Assembly (NCBI GenBank): GCA_050186335.1
Contig: JBFWYO010000004.1
Span: 49,042-113,041, forward strand
DNA from: JBFWYO01 sp050186335
GTDB taxonomy: Bacteria > Pseudomonadota > Alphaproteobacteria > Bin65
Length of the DNA: 64,000 nt
Direction: 5' to 3'
The position numbers and the translations under genes were made by a program. Of this stretch, positions 25,045 to 33,435 are shown piece after piece. Below the pieces are notes generated by a model. That model ran no database searches. It saw only the letters and a program-made list of their open reading frames with translations, and was not told the origin of the DNA. Within the stretch, counting starts at the first letter, position 1; each line of letters begins with the position of its first letter.

Positions 25045-25346
25045 GGGGGCACCTCTCGGTTCGGAAACTGCGGGCGGACAGTGGCAGCGAACCGCCGCCA
25101 TGAGCGATCAGATTTGTATCGTCGCCTTGGTCAGGTCAAGCCGTAACGCGGGTTGATCGACCTGCCGGGGTCGGTCCTGCAACGCCGTCGTCCGTTGCAA
25201 TCGCACGGCGGCCGATTGTTTCCGTTGTGCGCCGCGGACAGGCCGTTACACTGGCCTTAGGCGCGTCATTTCGCCCTGATGTACCTACAACAGGGGACAG
25301 ACGCGCTTTCGACGCCGCAGATAGATAATCCGCGCAGGCGTGGGGG
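25045..25346. other. Divergent intergenic region
   Basis: About 300 bases separate the divergent oxidoreductase and hydrolase genes. TTGTGC-N16-TACACT at 25225-25252 could be a weak sigma-70 promoter for the + strand. I recognise no palindrome strong enough to call an operator and no RNA gene. Confidence 0.35.
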
Positions 25347-26198
25347 ATGGACAGCGTGACAGCCGCTTCGGTCAGCCATAAACCGACCATCGTCGATGCG
25401 CGCGTCGTGGTGCGCGACGGTTGCGCGATCGCGACCAGGCTTTACGGCGACCTCGGCGCAGGCTTGCCGCGCATCGCACTGATTCATTCGCTGGCTATGG
25501 ATCGCCTGTTCTGGGCCGCGGTTGCCGAGCACTTGGCCGGCGCGGCCGCGATCCTGACTTACGATTGCCGCGGCCACGGCGAATCCGACAAGCCGGCCGG
25601 GCCGTATGCGATCAAGCAGTTCGCCGACGATCTGGCCGACGTGATGAACCATTTCGGTTGGCGGAACGCCGCAATCGCCGGCGCTTCCATGGGCGGTTGC
25701 GTGGCGCTCGGCTTCGCCGCCGCCTATCCTGCGCGCACGGCGGCACTCGGGCTGATCGATACCACCGCCTGGTACGGTATCGAGGCACCGAAGCAATGGG
25801 CCGAGCGCGCCGAGCGCGCCGCCCAGGGCGGCATGCAGGCATTGGTCGAATTCCAGACCAAACGCTGGTTCGGCGATGCGTTTCGCGCGCAGAATCCCGA
25901 CCTCGTCGCGCGCGCCGTGGCGACCTTCCTGAACAACGATCTCCGCGCCTACGCGGCCACGTGCGAGATGCTCGGCGCTGCCGATCTGCGCGCGCACTTG
26001 CCGGCGCTGAAAATGCCCGCCGTGGTCGTGGTCGGCGAAGAGGATTACGCGACGCCGATCGCGATGGCCGAGGCGATGCATCGCGATATACCAGGCTCCG
26101 AACTCGTAATATTGGCGGGCGCCCGGCATTTCACGCCGCTCGAGCGGCCGGGCGAGATCGCGAAGCAACTGCGCCGACTGTTGAACCGGATAAAGTGA
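25347..26198 (+). CDS. Alpha/beta-fold hydrolase (3-oxoadipate enol-lactonase-like)
   Basis: Protein of 283 residues with the nucleophile elbow GASMGG (S114), the oxyanion region LIHSLAMD, YDCRGHGESDKP and the catalytic histidine in GARHFTPLERPG. The arrangement resembles PcaD-type lactonases and related esterases. It precedes the three molybdenum hydroxylase genes by 10 bases, so they form one unit. A role in hydrolysing a lactone or amide made by the hydroxylase is plausible but unproven. Confidence 0.85.
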   Translation: MDSVTAASVSHKPTIVDARVVVRDGCAIATRLYGDLGAGLPRIALIHSLAMDRLFWAAVAEHLAGAAAILTYDCRGHGESDKPAGPYAIKQFADDLADVMNHFGWRNAAIAGASMGGCVALGFAAAYPARTAALGLIDTTAWYGIEAPKQWAERAERAAQGGMQALVEFQTKRWFGDAFRAQNPDLVARAVATFLNNDLRAYAATCEMLGAADLRAHLPALKMPAVVVVGEEDYATPIAMAEAMHRDIPGSELVILAGARHFTPLERPGEIAKQLRRLLNRIK

Positions 26199-26208
26199 GC
26201 GCCGTCCC

Positions 26209-27081
26209 ATGATTCCGTTCGACCTGCAAGAGCCGAAAACGCTGCGCGACGCCGTTGCGCTGCTCGATACCGACGATCCGTCGATCCGGCCGATCGCCGG
26301 CGGCACCGCCCTGATGCTGATGATGAAGGCGGGCTTGTTCCAGCCGCGCGCGCTGGTCAGCCTGCGCGCGATCGAGCAGCGCTACTCGCGCGTCGAGGGC
26401 GCGGCCGACGGCGCCATTCATATCGGCGCCATGACACCGCTGTCCGCCCTGGAGCGGTCGTCGGTCGTGCGGCAAGGCGTACCCGTGATAGCGCAAACCC
26501 TGCGCACCTTGTCGAACGTGCGCGTGCGCAATGTTGCGACCGTCGGCGGACATTTGGCGCATGCCGATCCGCACATGGATTTGCCGCCGGTGCTCATTGC
26601 GCTCGGCGCTAAGCTTATCGTCGTCGGACCGAAGGGCGAGCGTTCGCTGCCGGTCGAAGATCTGCATGTCGGCTATCTGGAAACGTCGCTGCAGCGCGGC
26701 GAGTTGATCGCCGAACTGATCGTGCCGAGCGGTTCGCGCCGTCGCGCGGCATATCTGAAATGCACCACGCGTTCGGCCGACGATTGGCCGGCGCTCGGCG
26801 TCGCGGCCGCGCTGGAAGTCGATGGCGATGCGATCCGTGCGATCGATCTCGTCGTCGGCGCCGTCACCGACAAACCGACGCGCCTGCGTGCCGCCGAGAA
26901 AGTCCTGCGCGGCGCCCGGGCCGACGAAAAATCGCTCCGCGCGGCGGGCGAAGCGGCGGCGGCCGAAGTCGACGCCATCGACGACGAACGCGGCTCGGCC
27001 GCATACAAGAAGCAACTGATCCGCGTCTATGTCGCGCGCGCCGTCCAGCGTGCCCTGGCGCAGGCGGAGGTGCGGCCATGA
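26209..27081 (+). CDS. Molybdenum hydroxylase, FAD-binding medium subunit (CoxM/XdhB family)
   Basis: Protein of 290 residues. The FAD-binding motifs PIAGGTALMLMMKAG and TVGGHLAHADPHMDLPPVLIALGA are diagnostic. It passes electrons from the iron-sulfur subunit to an acceptor. There are no extra cysteines for the [4Fe-4S] cluster found in 4-hydroxybenzoyl-CoA reductase, so that enzyme is unlikely. Its stop overlaps the large-subunit start by four bases. Confidence 0.9.
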   Translation: MIPFDLQEPKTLRDAVALLDTDDPSIRPIAGGTALMLMMKAGLFQPRALVSLRAIEQRYSRVEGAADGAIHIGAMTPLSALERSSVVRQGVPVIAQTLRTLSNVRVRNVATVGGHLAHADPHMDLPPVLIALGAKLIVVGPKGERSLPVEDLHVGYLETSLQRGELIAELIVPSGSRRRAAYLKCTTRSADDWPALGVAAALEVDGDAIRAIDLVVGAVTDKPTRLRAAEKVLRGARADEKSLRAAGEAAAAEVDAIDDERGSAAYKKQLIRVYVARAVQRALAQAEVRP

Positions 27082-29375
27082 CCGATATGCCCGTCAGCCC
27101 CAGCGGCGGCCAAGTCGGCCGCGGCATTCCGCGCCTCGAAGCGCGCGACAAGGTCACCGGCCGCGCCGAGTATATTTACAATCTGCGCCTGCCCGGCATG
27201 GTCCACGCGAAGATTTTTCGCAGCGCGATCGCCCACGGCAGGATCAAACGCCTCGACGTGTCTGCGGCGGAGGCTTATCCGGGCGTGTTCCGCGTCATTA
27301 CCGGCGAGGACGTGCGCAAGCGGATTCCGGTGCCGTATTACGGCCCGGCGTTTCACGACCAGCCGGTTCTGGCGCTCGACAAGGTGCGCCATGTGGGCGA
27401 GCCGGTCGCCGTAGTCTTGGCGGAAGATCCGCATGTCGCAGCCGCGGCGTGCCAGTTGATCGAAGCGGAATACGAAGCGTTGCCGGCGGTGTTCGACGAA
27501 CTCGAGGCGATGACCTCAAAGGCCATCGTGCACGATGTCCTGAAACCCGCGGGCACGTTCCCGGATCTCAAGCACCTGGCCGGGCGCAGCAACACCAACA
27601 TCGCACTCGATTTCCATCTGCATCGCGGCGATCCGGATGCCGCCTTCGCCGCGGCGCATCGCGTTTTCGAGCACCGTTTCCGCACGCAACAGACCCTGCA
27701 TCTGCCGCTCGAGCCGTTCGTCACGCTGGCGGAAATGAGCGGCGATCGAATGACCATTCATACCGCATCGCAGAGTCCGTCCTTCGTGCGCATCGAGATC
27801 GCGCGGCTGCTCGGCTGGCCGGAAAACCGCGTGCGCGTGCGCACTGCGTTCCTCGGCGGCGGCTTCGGCGCCAAGCTCTACATCAAGCTCGAAGCCCTGG
27901 CGGCCGCGCTGACTTTGCTGGCCGGCCGGCCGGTCAAGGTGGCGCTGACGATGGAAGAGCAATTCTACACCATCACCAAGCACGCCAGCACGTTCCGCAT
28001 CAAAAGCGCGGTCGACAAAGACGGCAAGATCACGGCGCGCCACTGCGAAGTATGGTGGAACGGCGGCGCCTATGCGGATATCGGCCCGCGGGTGACGCAG
28101 AAATCCGGCTTCACCGCACCCGGCCCGTATGACATCGACAACGTCCATATCGACTCCTACGCGGTCTACACCAATCTCCCGCCGGCCGGCGCGCTGCGCG
28201 GCTTCGGCATTCCGCAATTGGTCTGGGCCTACGAAAGCCACACCGATTTGATCGCGCGCGAGCTGGGCATTGACCCGCTCGAATTCCGCCGCAAGAACGT
28301 GCTGCGCAACGGCCGGCCGCAGGCGACCGGCACCATCATGCGCGACGCCGAAACCGCCGCCGTGCTGGAACGCCTGGCCGAGCGCATGGAATGGCACAAA
28401 CCGTTCGATCGCGGCAGCGGCACAATTAAGCGGGGCCGCGGCATCGGCATCGGTTTCAAGGCCAGCATCTCGCCGACCACCTCGGTCGCCATCGTCAATG
28501 TCTACGCCGATGGAAGCTGCGCGCTTTACTGCAGCACGGTCGATATGGGGCAGGGGTCGGATACGGCCATGGCGCAGATCGTCGCCGACGTGCTGAACCT
28601 GCAGGCCGAGCAGATCGCGATCGTGCATCCCGATACCGATGTGACGCCTTACGACATGGCGACGCTCGGTTCGCGGTCGATGTTCCATATGGGGCATGCG
28701 GTCAAGCTTGCGGCCGAAGATGCGCGCGACAAGCTGGCGGCGCTGGCCGCCGAACTTGGCCTGCCGCCGGGCTCGAACGTCCCGGTCGGCGATCTGTTCA
28801 AGAAGAAGTACGGCATGCAGGCCGGCAACGTGGTCGGCGTCGGCAGCTATGTGCCGAGCTACGCGCCGCCCGATTACGCCACCGGCCAGACGCCGAACGC
28901 GACGCCGTTCTGGATGATCGGCGGCACCGGCGTCGAAGTCGAGGTGGATACCGAAACCGGGCAAGTGCGCATCGCGCGCTTGCTCAACGTCGCCGACGTC
29001 GGCCGTCCGATCAACCCGAAGACGGTCGAAACGCAATTGACCGGCGCCGCGATCATGCAGATGGGCTTTACCATGTTCGAACGCATGAATTTCGACGCCC
29101 AAGGGCAGCTCGGCAACGCATCGCTGGCCGACTACAAGATTCCCGGCTTTCACGACATCCCGGCGCGCATCGACAGCGAAACGGTCGCCGCCAACCAGGC
29201 CAACGGCCCGTTCGGCGCCAAGGGGGTGGGTGAAACCGCGACGTTCGGCGTTTCGCCCGCGATCGCGAACGCGATCCACGACGCGGTCGGCGTGCGGCTA
29301 ACCGAACTGCCGCTGACCGCCGAAGCCGTCTACCGCGCGCTGCGCGCGGCGCAAAACAACCCGCTCGAGGCCTGA
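27078..29375 (+). CDS. Molybdenum hydroxylase, molybdopterin-binding large subunit (xanthine dehydrogenase family)
   Basis: Catalytic subunit of 765 residues. DKVTGRAEYIYN at the N-terminus, GGFGAKLYIKLEALAAAL, GALRGFG and the active-site glutamate in GAKGVGETATFG are seen in order. The CO-dehydrogenase form I loop (AYRCSFR) is absent: the equivalent site reads PPAGALRGFG. So it hydroxylates an organic substrate such as an N-heterocycle or aldehyde rather than CO. Start at 27078 overlaps the medium-subunit stop. No XdhC/CoxI maturation gene is visible nearby. Confidence 0.9.
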   Translation: MTDMPVSPSGGQVGRGIPRLEARDKVTGRAEYIYNLRLPGMVHAKIFRSAIAHGRIKRLDVSAAEAYPGVFRVITGEDVRKRIPVPYYGPAFHDQPVLALDKVRHVGEPVAVVLAEDPHVAAAACQLIEAEYEALPAVFDELEAMTSKAIVHDVLKPAGTFPDLKHLAGRSNTNIALDFHLHRGDPDAAFAAAHRVFEHRFRTQQTLHLPLEPFVTLAEMSGDRMTIHTASQSPSFVRIEIARLLGWPENRVRVRTAFLGGGFGAKLYIKLEALAAALTLLAGRPVKVALTMEEQFYTITKHASTFRIKSAVDKDGKITARHCEVWWNGGAYADIGPRVTQKSGFTAPGPYDIDNVHIDSYAVYTNLPPAGALRGFGIPQLVWAYESHTDLIARELGIDPLEFRRKNVLRNGRPQATGTIMRDAETAAVLERLAERMEWHKPFDRGSGTIKRGRGIGIGFKASISPTTSVAIVNVYADGSCALYCSTVDMGQGSDTAMAQIVADVLNLQAEQIAIVHPDTDVTPYDMATLGSRSMFHMGHAVKLAAEDARDKLAALAAELGLPPGSNVPVGDLFKKKYGMQAGNVVGVGSYVPSYAPPDYATGQTPNATPFWMIGGTGVEVEVDTETGQVRIARLLNVADVGRPINPKTVETQLTGAAIMQMGFTMFERMNFDAQGQLGNASLADYKIPGFHDIPARIDSETVAANQANGPFGAKGVGETATFGVSPAIANAIHDAVGVRLTELPLTAEAVYRALRAAQNNPLEA

Positions 29376-29376
29376 G

Positions 29377-29865
29377 ATGACCGACGCGCCCCGCACCATC
29401 CGTTTCACCTTGAACGGCGAAAAAGTCGCCGCCGCGATCTCGACGCACCATACATTGGTCGAGGTCTTGCAGGACAGGTTCGCCCTGTTCGGCGCGCGCG
29501 AAAGCTGCGCCCAGGGCTTGTGCGGCTGCTGTACCGTGCTGGTCAACGGCACTGCGGTGTCCGGCTGTCTTTATCTGGCCGCGTTCGCCGACGGAGCCGA
29601 GATTTCCACCATCGAAGGGTTGGCCGACGGCGCGGCGCTGAGCCCGGTTCAGCAGGCTTTTATCGAGGCCGGCGCGTTCCAGTGCGGTTACTGCACACCC
29701 GGCTTCATTTTGATGGCCGAACAGCTGTTGGCGGCGCACCCGGATCCGGACGAGGCGCAGATTCGCGACTATCTGTCCGGCAATCTGTGCCGCTGCGCTG
29801 CGTACCCCGAGATCGTCAAGGCGGTGCGCATGGCAGCCCAGCGCAAAAAATCGGCCGCGGCTTGA
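29377..29865 (+). CDS. Molybdenum hydroxylase, [2Fe-2S] small subunit (CoxS/XdhA family)
   Basis: Protein of 162 residues with both clusters: the plant-ferredoxin type set in ESCAQGLCGCCTVLVNG plus a later Cys, and the second set in CGYCTPGF and NLCRCAAY. There is one extra cysteine in CGCC. It starts one base after the large-subunit stop and completes the M-L-S order usual in bacteria. Electrons run from molybdenum through it to the FAD subunit. Confidence 0.92.
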   Translation: MTDAPRTIRFTLNGEKVAAAISTHHTLVEVLQDRFALFGARESCAQGLCGCCTVLVNGTAVSGCLYLAAFADGAEISTIEGLADGAALSPVQQAFIEAGAFQCGYCTPGFILMAEQLLAAHPDPDEAQIRDYLSGNLCRCAAYPEIVKAVRMAAQRKKSAAA

Positions 29866-29948
29866 TTGCGGGAGATAGATTCGCCGCCTAGGCTCGGCGC
29901 TCGCACGCCGAACCGGGCAGCAAGACCGACAAACCCAGGGAGGACCGC

Positions 29949-30326
29949 ATGTCCGTCATCGATGAAATCCGCAAGCTCGAAGACCGCCGCTACAAGGCGC
30001 AAATCGATGTGGATCAGAAGACCCTCAACGAGATCCTCGCCGACGATCTCATCTATACGCATTCCACCGCGCGGCAGGATACGAAGCAGTCGTATATCGA
30101 GAGCATGGTGACCGGTAAGGTCAAGTACCATAAGTTCGATCGCAGCGAAGAAGTCATCCGCGTGGTCGGCGATGCCGCCATCGTCAACGGCAAAGTTGCG
30201 ATCGACGTGTTCGCCGGCGGACAGGAACGCCATCTCGTCAACCGCGTCACGGTGGTTTGGCTGCGCCGCAACGGCAAGTGGCAGTTCGCATCCTGGCAAT
30301 CGACGCCGATCCAGGCGCCGCACTGA
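29949..30326 (+). CDS. Nuclear transport factor 2-like (SnoaL/DUF4440) family protein
   Basis: Small alpha+beta cone-fold protein of 125 residues. IRKLEDRRYKAQIDVDQKTLNEILADDLIYTHSTARQDTK (key part DDLIYTHS) and the closing VWLRRNGKWQFASWQSTPI are typical. The family includes isomerases, dehydratases and binding proteins, so no reaction can be assigned. GGGAGG lies 9 bases before the ATG. It may belong to the hydroxylase unit, 83 bases downstream. Confidence 0.82.
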   Translation: MSVIDEIRKLEDRRYKAQIDVDQKTLNEILADDLIYTHSTARQDTKQSYIESMVTGKVKYHKFDRSEEVIRVVGDAAIVNGKVAIDVFAGGQERHLVNRVTVVWLRRNGKWQFASWQSTPIQAPH

Positions 30327-30330
30327 TCCT

Positions 30331-30822
30331 TCAATCGGCTTCGCGCCCGCTCGCGTGCAGCAGCGCGATGCCGATGAACAGCACGAAGATCGCGGACGTA
30401 TTCTGGGCATTCCATTCCTTGGATTGCCACATGACGAACCATTCGCCCGCAATCACCAGGAAGCCCAGCGCGTAAAGCAGGAATCCGGCGGTCAGGCCCA
30501 GGATCGCCGGGTTTTTCGCCTTGGCGAACCGCGCCGCGTCGGTGCGCCGCGCCGCCAGCATCCTGAACGCGCCGATCCACAGCAGCAGCGCGGTCATAAT
30601 CTGCCATGCGATGATCAGGACGTAGATCGCGGTCTGCACCGTTTCGTTGGTAATCGCGCGCCACATCAGGTTGGGCGATTTGAACGTCGTGTCCATCGAC
30701 AGCACATGCTGCACGAACGCCCAGTTCGATCCGTAATCGCTGATATTGCTCTCGGCTACCAGCGTGAAGAAAAGCGCAACGGTCAGCACCAAGGCCAGGC
30801 GGGAAAGTCGAAGGGCGCTCAT
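30331..30822 (-). CDS. DUF2165 family integral membrane protein
   Basis: Protein of 163 residues starting MSALRLSRLALVLTVALF. The signature DYGSNWAFVQHVLSMDTTF is diagnostic of DUF2165, and four hydrophobic segments are visible. The frame is open further upstream, but the first 70 residues there are arginine-rich and unlike a protein. Function unknown. Overlaps no neighbour and ends 4 bases from the NTF2-like gene, tail to tail. Confidence 0.82.
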   Translation of the reverse strand: MSALRLSRLALVLTVALFFTLVAESNISDYGSNWAFVQHVLSMDTTFKSPNLMWRAITNETVQTAIYVLIIAWQIMTALLLWIGAFRMLAARRTDAARFAKAKNPAILGLTAGFLLYALGFLVIAGEWFVMWQSKEWNAQNTSAIFVLFIGIALLHASGREAD

Positions 30823-30863
30823 GCGGTTGTTTCCAGTGAACCGGTTTGATCGAATTGTCGGCG

Positions 30864-31193
30864 TCAGCCGTAATGCACGGCCAGCCAAACGGTCGGATGG
30901 TGCGGGTCGGTCCATTCGATACGATGGCGCCGGTGCGCGGGTATGTCGATGAAATCGCCCTGGGTCAGGATGATCGGATCGAGTTCGCCCTCGAACCGCA
31001 AAGCGGCCGAGCCGGTCAGCAGCATGACCCATTCGCCGTTCGGCTGGTCGTACCAGAAGCCGGGCGGGCTCGCGTGATTCTGCGACACGATCCGCTCGAT
31101 CTTGGTGCTGCCGCGGGCGAACAGCGTGTCGAAGCGCTCGGCTTTGAGCCGCCGCGGAATCGATTTCAGCAGATTGTCGTTCGGTCCCGCCAA
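30864..31193 (-). CDS. Cupin-domain protein
   Basis: Single-domain cupin of 109 residues. The segment QPNGEWVMLLTGSAALRFEG and the later LTQGDFIDIPAHRRHRIEWTD are the two cupin motifs, with histidines in HRRHR and a glutamate in EWVM as possible metal ligands. Small cupins of this type bind metal and act as sugar-related isomerases or dioxygenases, or as sensor proteins. Function unassigned. Confidence 0.83.
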   Translation of the reverse strand: MAGPNDNLLKSIPRRLKAERFDTLFARGSTKIERIVSQNHASPPGFWYDQPNGEWVMLLTGSAALRFEGELDPIILTQGDFIDIPAHRRHRIEWTDPHHPTVWLAVHYG

Positions 31194-31218
31194 GGTTGAA
31201 CTCCCGTCACAGAATGGA

Positions 31219-31608
31219 TCAAGGGGATCGTCGGTATTGGGTGCCGTTGTAGATCATGCCGTTTGCGTCAAGGATGCGGATCGGCACGTCGGTCACGCGA
31301 CCGCGCCACCCGTGGATGCGTACCTTACCGGGCTCGACAATTTCCCACGTACCGGTTTCCGGCGCGCTCTTATCCGGCCGCCCGTCCTGCGGATCCAATA
31401 AGGCGATCGCGTAGGATTTATCCCGGCCGAAGCGCAGCCGCAGCATGATCGCGCTGCCGGGCGCAGAATGTATCCAAGTGCCGACGATGAAATTTTCCGT
31501 CGCCGCGTGGGGCGCCTCGGCGCGTGCCGCGCCCGACGCCGGCGCGGCGGAAATCAGCGCGACGATAATGATCCAATGGCGGCACAACCGCATATCGAAA
31601 GCTAGCAT
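31219..31608 (-). CDS. Secreted protein of unknown function
   Basis: Protein of 129 residues with a signal peptide (MRLCRHWIIIVALISAAPASG, cleavage near ARAEA). The mature part, starting ENFIVGTWIHSAPGSAIM, reads as a small beta-rich domain of the G-T-W...W-x-G type, vaguely lipocalin-like. I do not recognise a family. Start at 31608 is chosen because the upstream extension is arginine-rich. MRLC five codons downstream is an alternative start. Confidence 0.6.
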   Translation of the reverse strand: MLAFDMRLCRHWIIIVALISAAPASGAARAEAPHAATENFIVGTWIHSAPGSAIMLRLRFGRDKSYAIALLDPQDGRPDKSAPETGTWEIVEPGKVRIHGWRGRVTDVPIRILDANGMIYNGTQYRRSP

Positions 31609-31655
31609 AACTCGTGCGGCTCGTCGCCGCGTGCCCCATCGCCAAATCTGCGCAC

Positions 31656-31684
31656 AAAAAAAGGGCGGCCCATGGGGCCGCCCT
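31656..31684 (-). terminator. Intrinsic terminator of the DUF6600 gene
   Basis: On the minus strand a perfect 8-bp GC stem (GGGCGGCC/GGCCGCCC around CATGG) is followed by seven Ts, read from the AAAAAAA at 31656-31662. It lies 25 bases beyond the stop codon of the DUF6600 gene and inside the short gap before the next gene. Confidence 0.85.
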
Positions 31685-31708
31685 TTCCGTCGTTCGTTGA
31701 GTGAATGC

Positions 31709-33241
31709 TTATCTCGGCTTCTTCTCGTCTTCCGATTCTTCCTGCTGGCCGCGCGACGGGCGCGCATCGTCGTCCTTCTTAGGAACCGGCTGCCGCTGCG
31801 TCGGTTGCACCTGCTTCGGCGGCTCCTGCGGCCTTACGGCTGGCGGTTGCGGCTGCGTCGGTTGCGCCTGCCTCGGCGGTTCCTGCGGCCGGGTCGCCGG
31901 CTGTTGCGGCTGCGCCGGTTGCGTCGGCGGTACCGCTACCTTGGGCTGTTGCGCCGGCGGCGTTGTCGCCCGTGGCTGCGGCTGAGTCGGCGCGCGCTGC
32001 TGTTGGCCCGGCTTGTCGTCGTCCTGCTTGTCCTGCGGGATCGCCCGGGGCTGCGGTTGCGTCGGCGCGCGCTGCTGTTGGCCCGGCTTGTCGTCGTCCT
32101 GCTTGTCCTGCGGGATCGCCCGGGGCTGCGGTTGCGTCGGCGCACGCTGCTGTTGGACCGGCTTGTTGTCGTCCTGCTTGTCCTGCGGGATCGCCCGCGG
32201 CTGCGGCGAGCTTGGCTGCGGCGTTACCTGCCGCGGCCGGTCGTCGGTTGCAGGCGGCTTTGGCGGCTGAACCTGCGTCGGCGGCGTGGGCGTGGTCTGC
32301 TGGCGTCCCGGTGCCGGCGTGGTTCGGTCGGCGTCCGGCGTGGCGTCGCGCCGTTCGGTCGGCGCTACGTTGTCCTTGCGCACGGCGATCTTCGGGCGAT
32401 CCTGCGGTTTCGCGCGTGCCGCCGGCGGCGGTTCGATCTTGTCGTCCTTGCGCACGGTGGGATTATATACGTTGACGGTTTTCGTGTTGTTCACCGTCGT
32501 ATTGTTGATCGTAATGTTGGAGACATTGTTGACTGGACTGATGCGGAACGGCTCGACACGGCGGCCGGTGACGCGCTCGATCCGATCCCGATCGATCGAC
32601 CGGTTGATGATTATATTATTGACCGTCACATAGTTCGTGACGTTCGTCGTCTGGCGGATGTAGGTCGCGTTCTGCGTCCACGGCGACACGTAAATCGTAA
32701 CGCGCGGTGCCGTAAAGTAACGCGCCTGCACGAAGATCCAGCGCGGCTGGTAGTAGGCCGCAGTCATTTCGACGTAGATGCCCGAACGCGGGTTATAGAC
32801 TTCCAGCGTATCCGGCGGCAGCGGCGCCCAGCCGATCAGCGAGTCGCTATGACGGAACGACACCCAGGCCGGTCCCCACTGCGTGCCGGGCACCCAAACC
32901 CAGCCATATTGTTCGTCGTACGCCCAGCGCCCGTAATGGTACGTGGCCCAGCCGAAACGCTCCTCCGACTGCCAGTACCAGCCATATTCGTCGGTCCAGA
33001 CCCATTGGCCGCGCGTGTACGGCCGCCATTGAGCGTCGACCTGCGTCGGGAACCAAACCCAGCCGAAGCGGGGATGCTGCGCCCAGCGCCCATGCGGCGA
33101 CAGTTCGCGATAGAACAAATCGAAGTTCACCTGAACTGAAACGGATTGGGCCTGCGCCTGCGGCACGGCGACGGCACCGCCGAGCGCAGTCGCGGTCACG
33201 GTTGCCAGCGCCAGGACGGCGGCGGAAAATCTCTTGCGCAT
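31709..33241 (-). CDS. DUF6600 domain secreted protein with proline/glutamine-rich repeat tail
   Basis: Protein of 510 residues. A signal peptide (MRKRFSAAVLALATVTATALGG, cleavage near AQAQS) is followed by the aromatic repeat domain. Motifs such as HPRFGWVWFPT, YTRGQWVWTDEYGWYW, YHYGRWAYDEQYGWVWVPG and WVSFRHSDSLIGWAPLPP identify DUF6600. A middle part rich in Asn/Thr/Ile (NITINNTTVNN) leads to a tail of Pro, Gln, Arg and Asp containing three near-identical 25-residue units. It is likely exported to the periplasm or envelope. A palindromic EcfG-type promoter about 75-100 bases upstream suggests induction in the general stress response. Function unknown. Confidence 0.85.
   Translation of the reverse strand: MRKRFSAAVLALATVTATALGGAVAVPQAQAQSVSVQVNFDLFYRELSPHGRWAQHPRFGWVWFPTQVDAQWRPYTRGQWVWTDEYGWYWQSEERFGWATYHYGRWAYDEQYGWVWVPGTQWGPAWVSFRHSDSLIGWAPLPPDTLEVYNPRSGIYVEMTAAYYQPRWIFVQARYFTAPRVTIYVSPWTQNATYIRQTTNVTNYVTVNNIIINRSIDRDRIERVTGRRVEPFRISPVNNVSNITINNTTVNNTKTVNVYNPTVRKDDKIEPPPAARAKPQDRPKIAVRKDNVAPTERRDATPDADRTTPAPGRQQTTPTPPTQVQPPKPPATDDRPRQVTPQPSSPQPRAIPQDKQDDNKPVQQQRAPTQPQPRAIPQDKQDDDKPGQQQRAPTQPQPRAIPQDKQDDDKPGQQQRAPTQPQPRATTPPAQQPKVAVPPTQPAQPQQPATRPQEPPRQAQPTQPQPPAVRPQEPPKQVQPTQRQPVPKKDDDARPSRGQQEESEDEKKPR
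31974..32198. repeat. Three 75-bp tandem repeats inside the DUF6600 gene
   Basis: Units start at 31974, 32049 and 32124, exactly 75 bp apart, with a partial fourth at 32199. They encode RAIPQDKQDD-x-KP-x-QQQ-RAPTQPQP. Copies differ at only a few bases, so copy number may vary by slippage or recombination. The repeat is in frame and coding. Confidence 0.93.
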
Positions 33242-33311
33242 ATGACTACTCCAAGACGTTGACGGAAATTTTGGCATCGCCGATGAGTTCGGCATGCACT
33301 TGCTTGGAATA

Positions 33312-33338
33312 GGAACGAGATATACCGGTGATGGTTCC
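33312..33338. promoter_or_regulatory. Palindromic EcfG-type stress promoter upstream of the DUF6600 gene
   Basis: GGAAC (33312-33316) and GTTCC (33334-33338) are 17 bases apart. Read on the minus strand this is GGAAC-N16-CGTT, a perfect match to the alphaproteobacterial EcfG consensus, placed to start transcription about 65 bases before the DUF6600 start codon. Read on the plus strand it is GGAAC-N16-GGTT, so a second transcript away from the gene is possible. Confidence 0.75.
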
Positions 33339-33435
33339 CGCGCACGGTGTCGCAGGGTGCGCCGAATGCATTTCGGGCGCCGCTCGGCTGATGCCGCGCG
33401 GCGCCCGATAATTGTGTTCGAAATGTGTTTTTTGG

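Noticed and set aside
27078..29375. Carbon monoxide dehydrogenase large subunit
   Set aside because: The form I active-site loop AYRCSFR is missing. Only the general molybdenum hydroxylase call is supported.
31974..32198. Possible CRISPR-like repeat array
   Set aside because: The 75-bp units are contiguous without unique spacers, in frame, and encode a protein tail.
31445..33139. 564-codon plus-strand frame rich in leucine and arginine
   Set aside because: Antisense to the DUF6600 gene. Its composition is produced by the repeats on the other strand.
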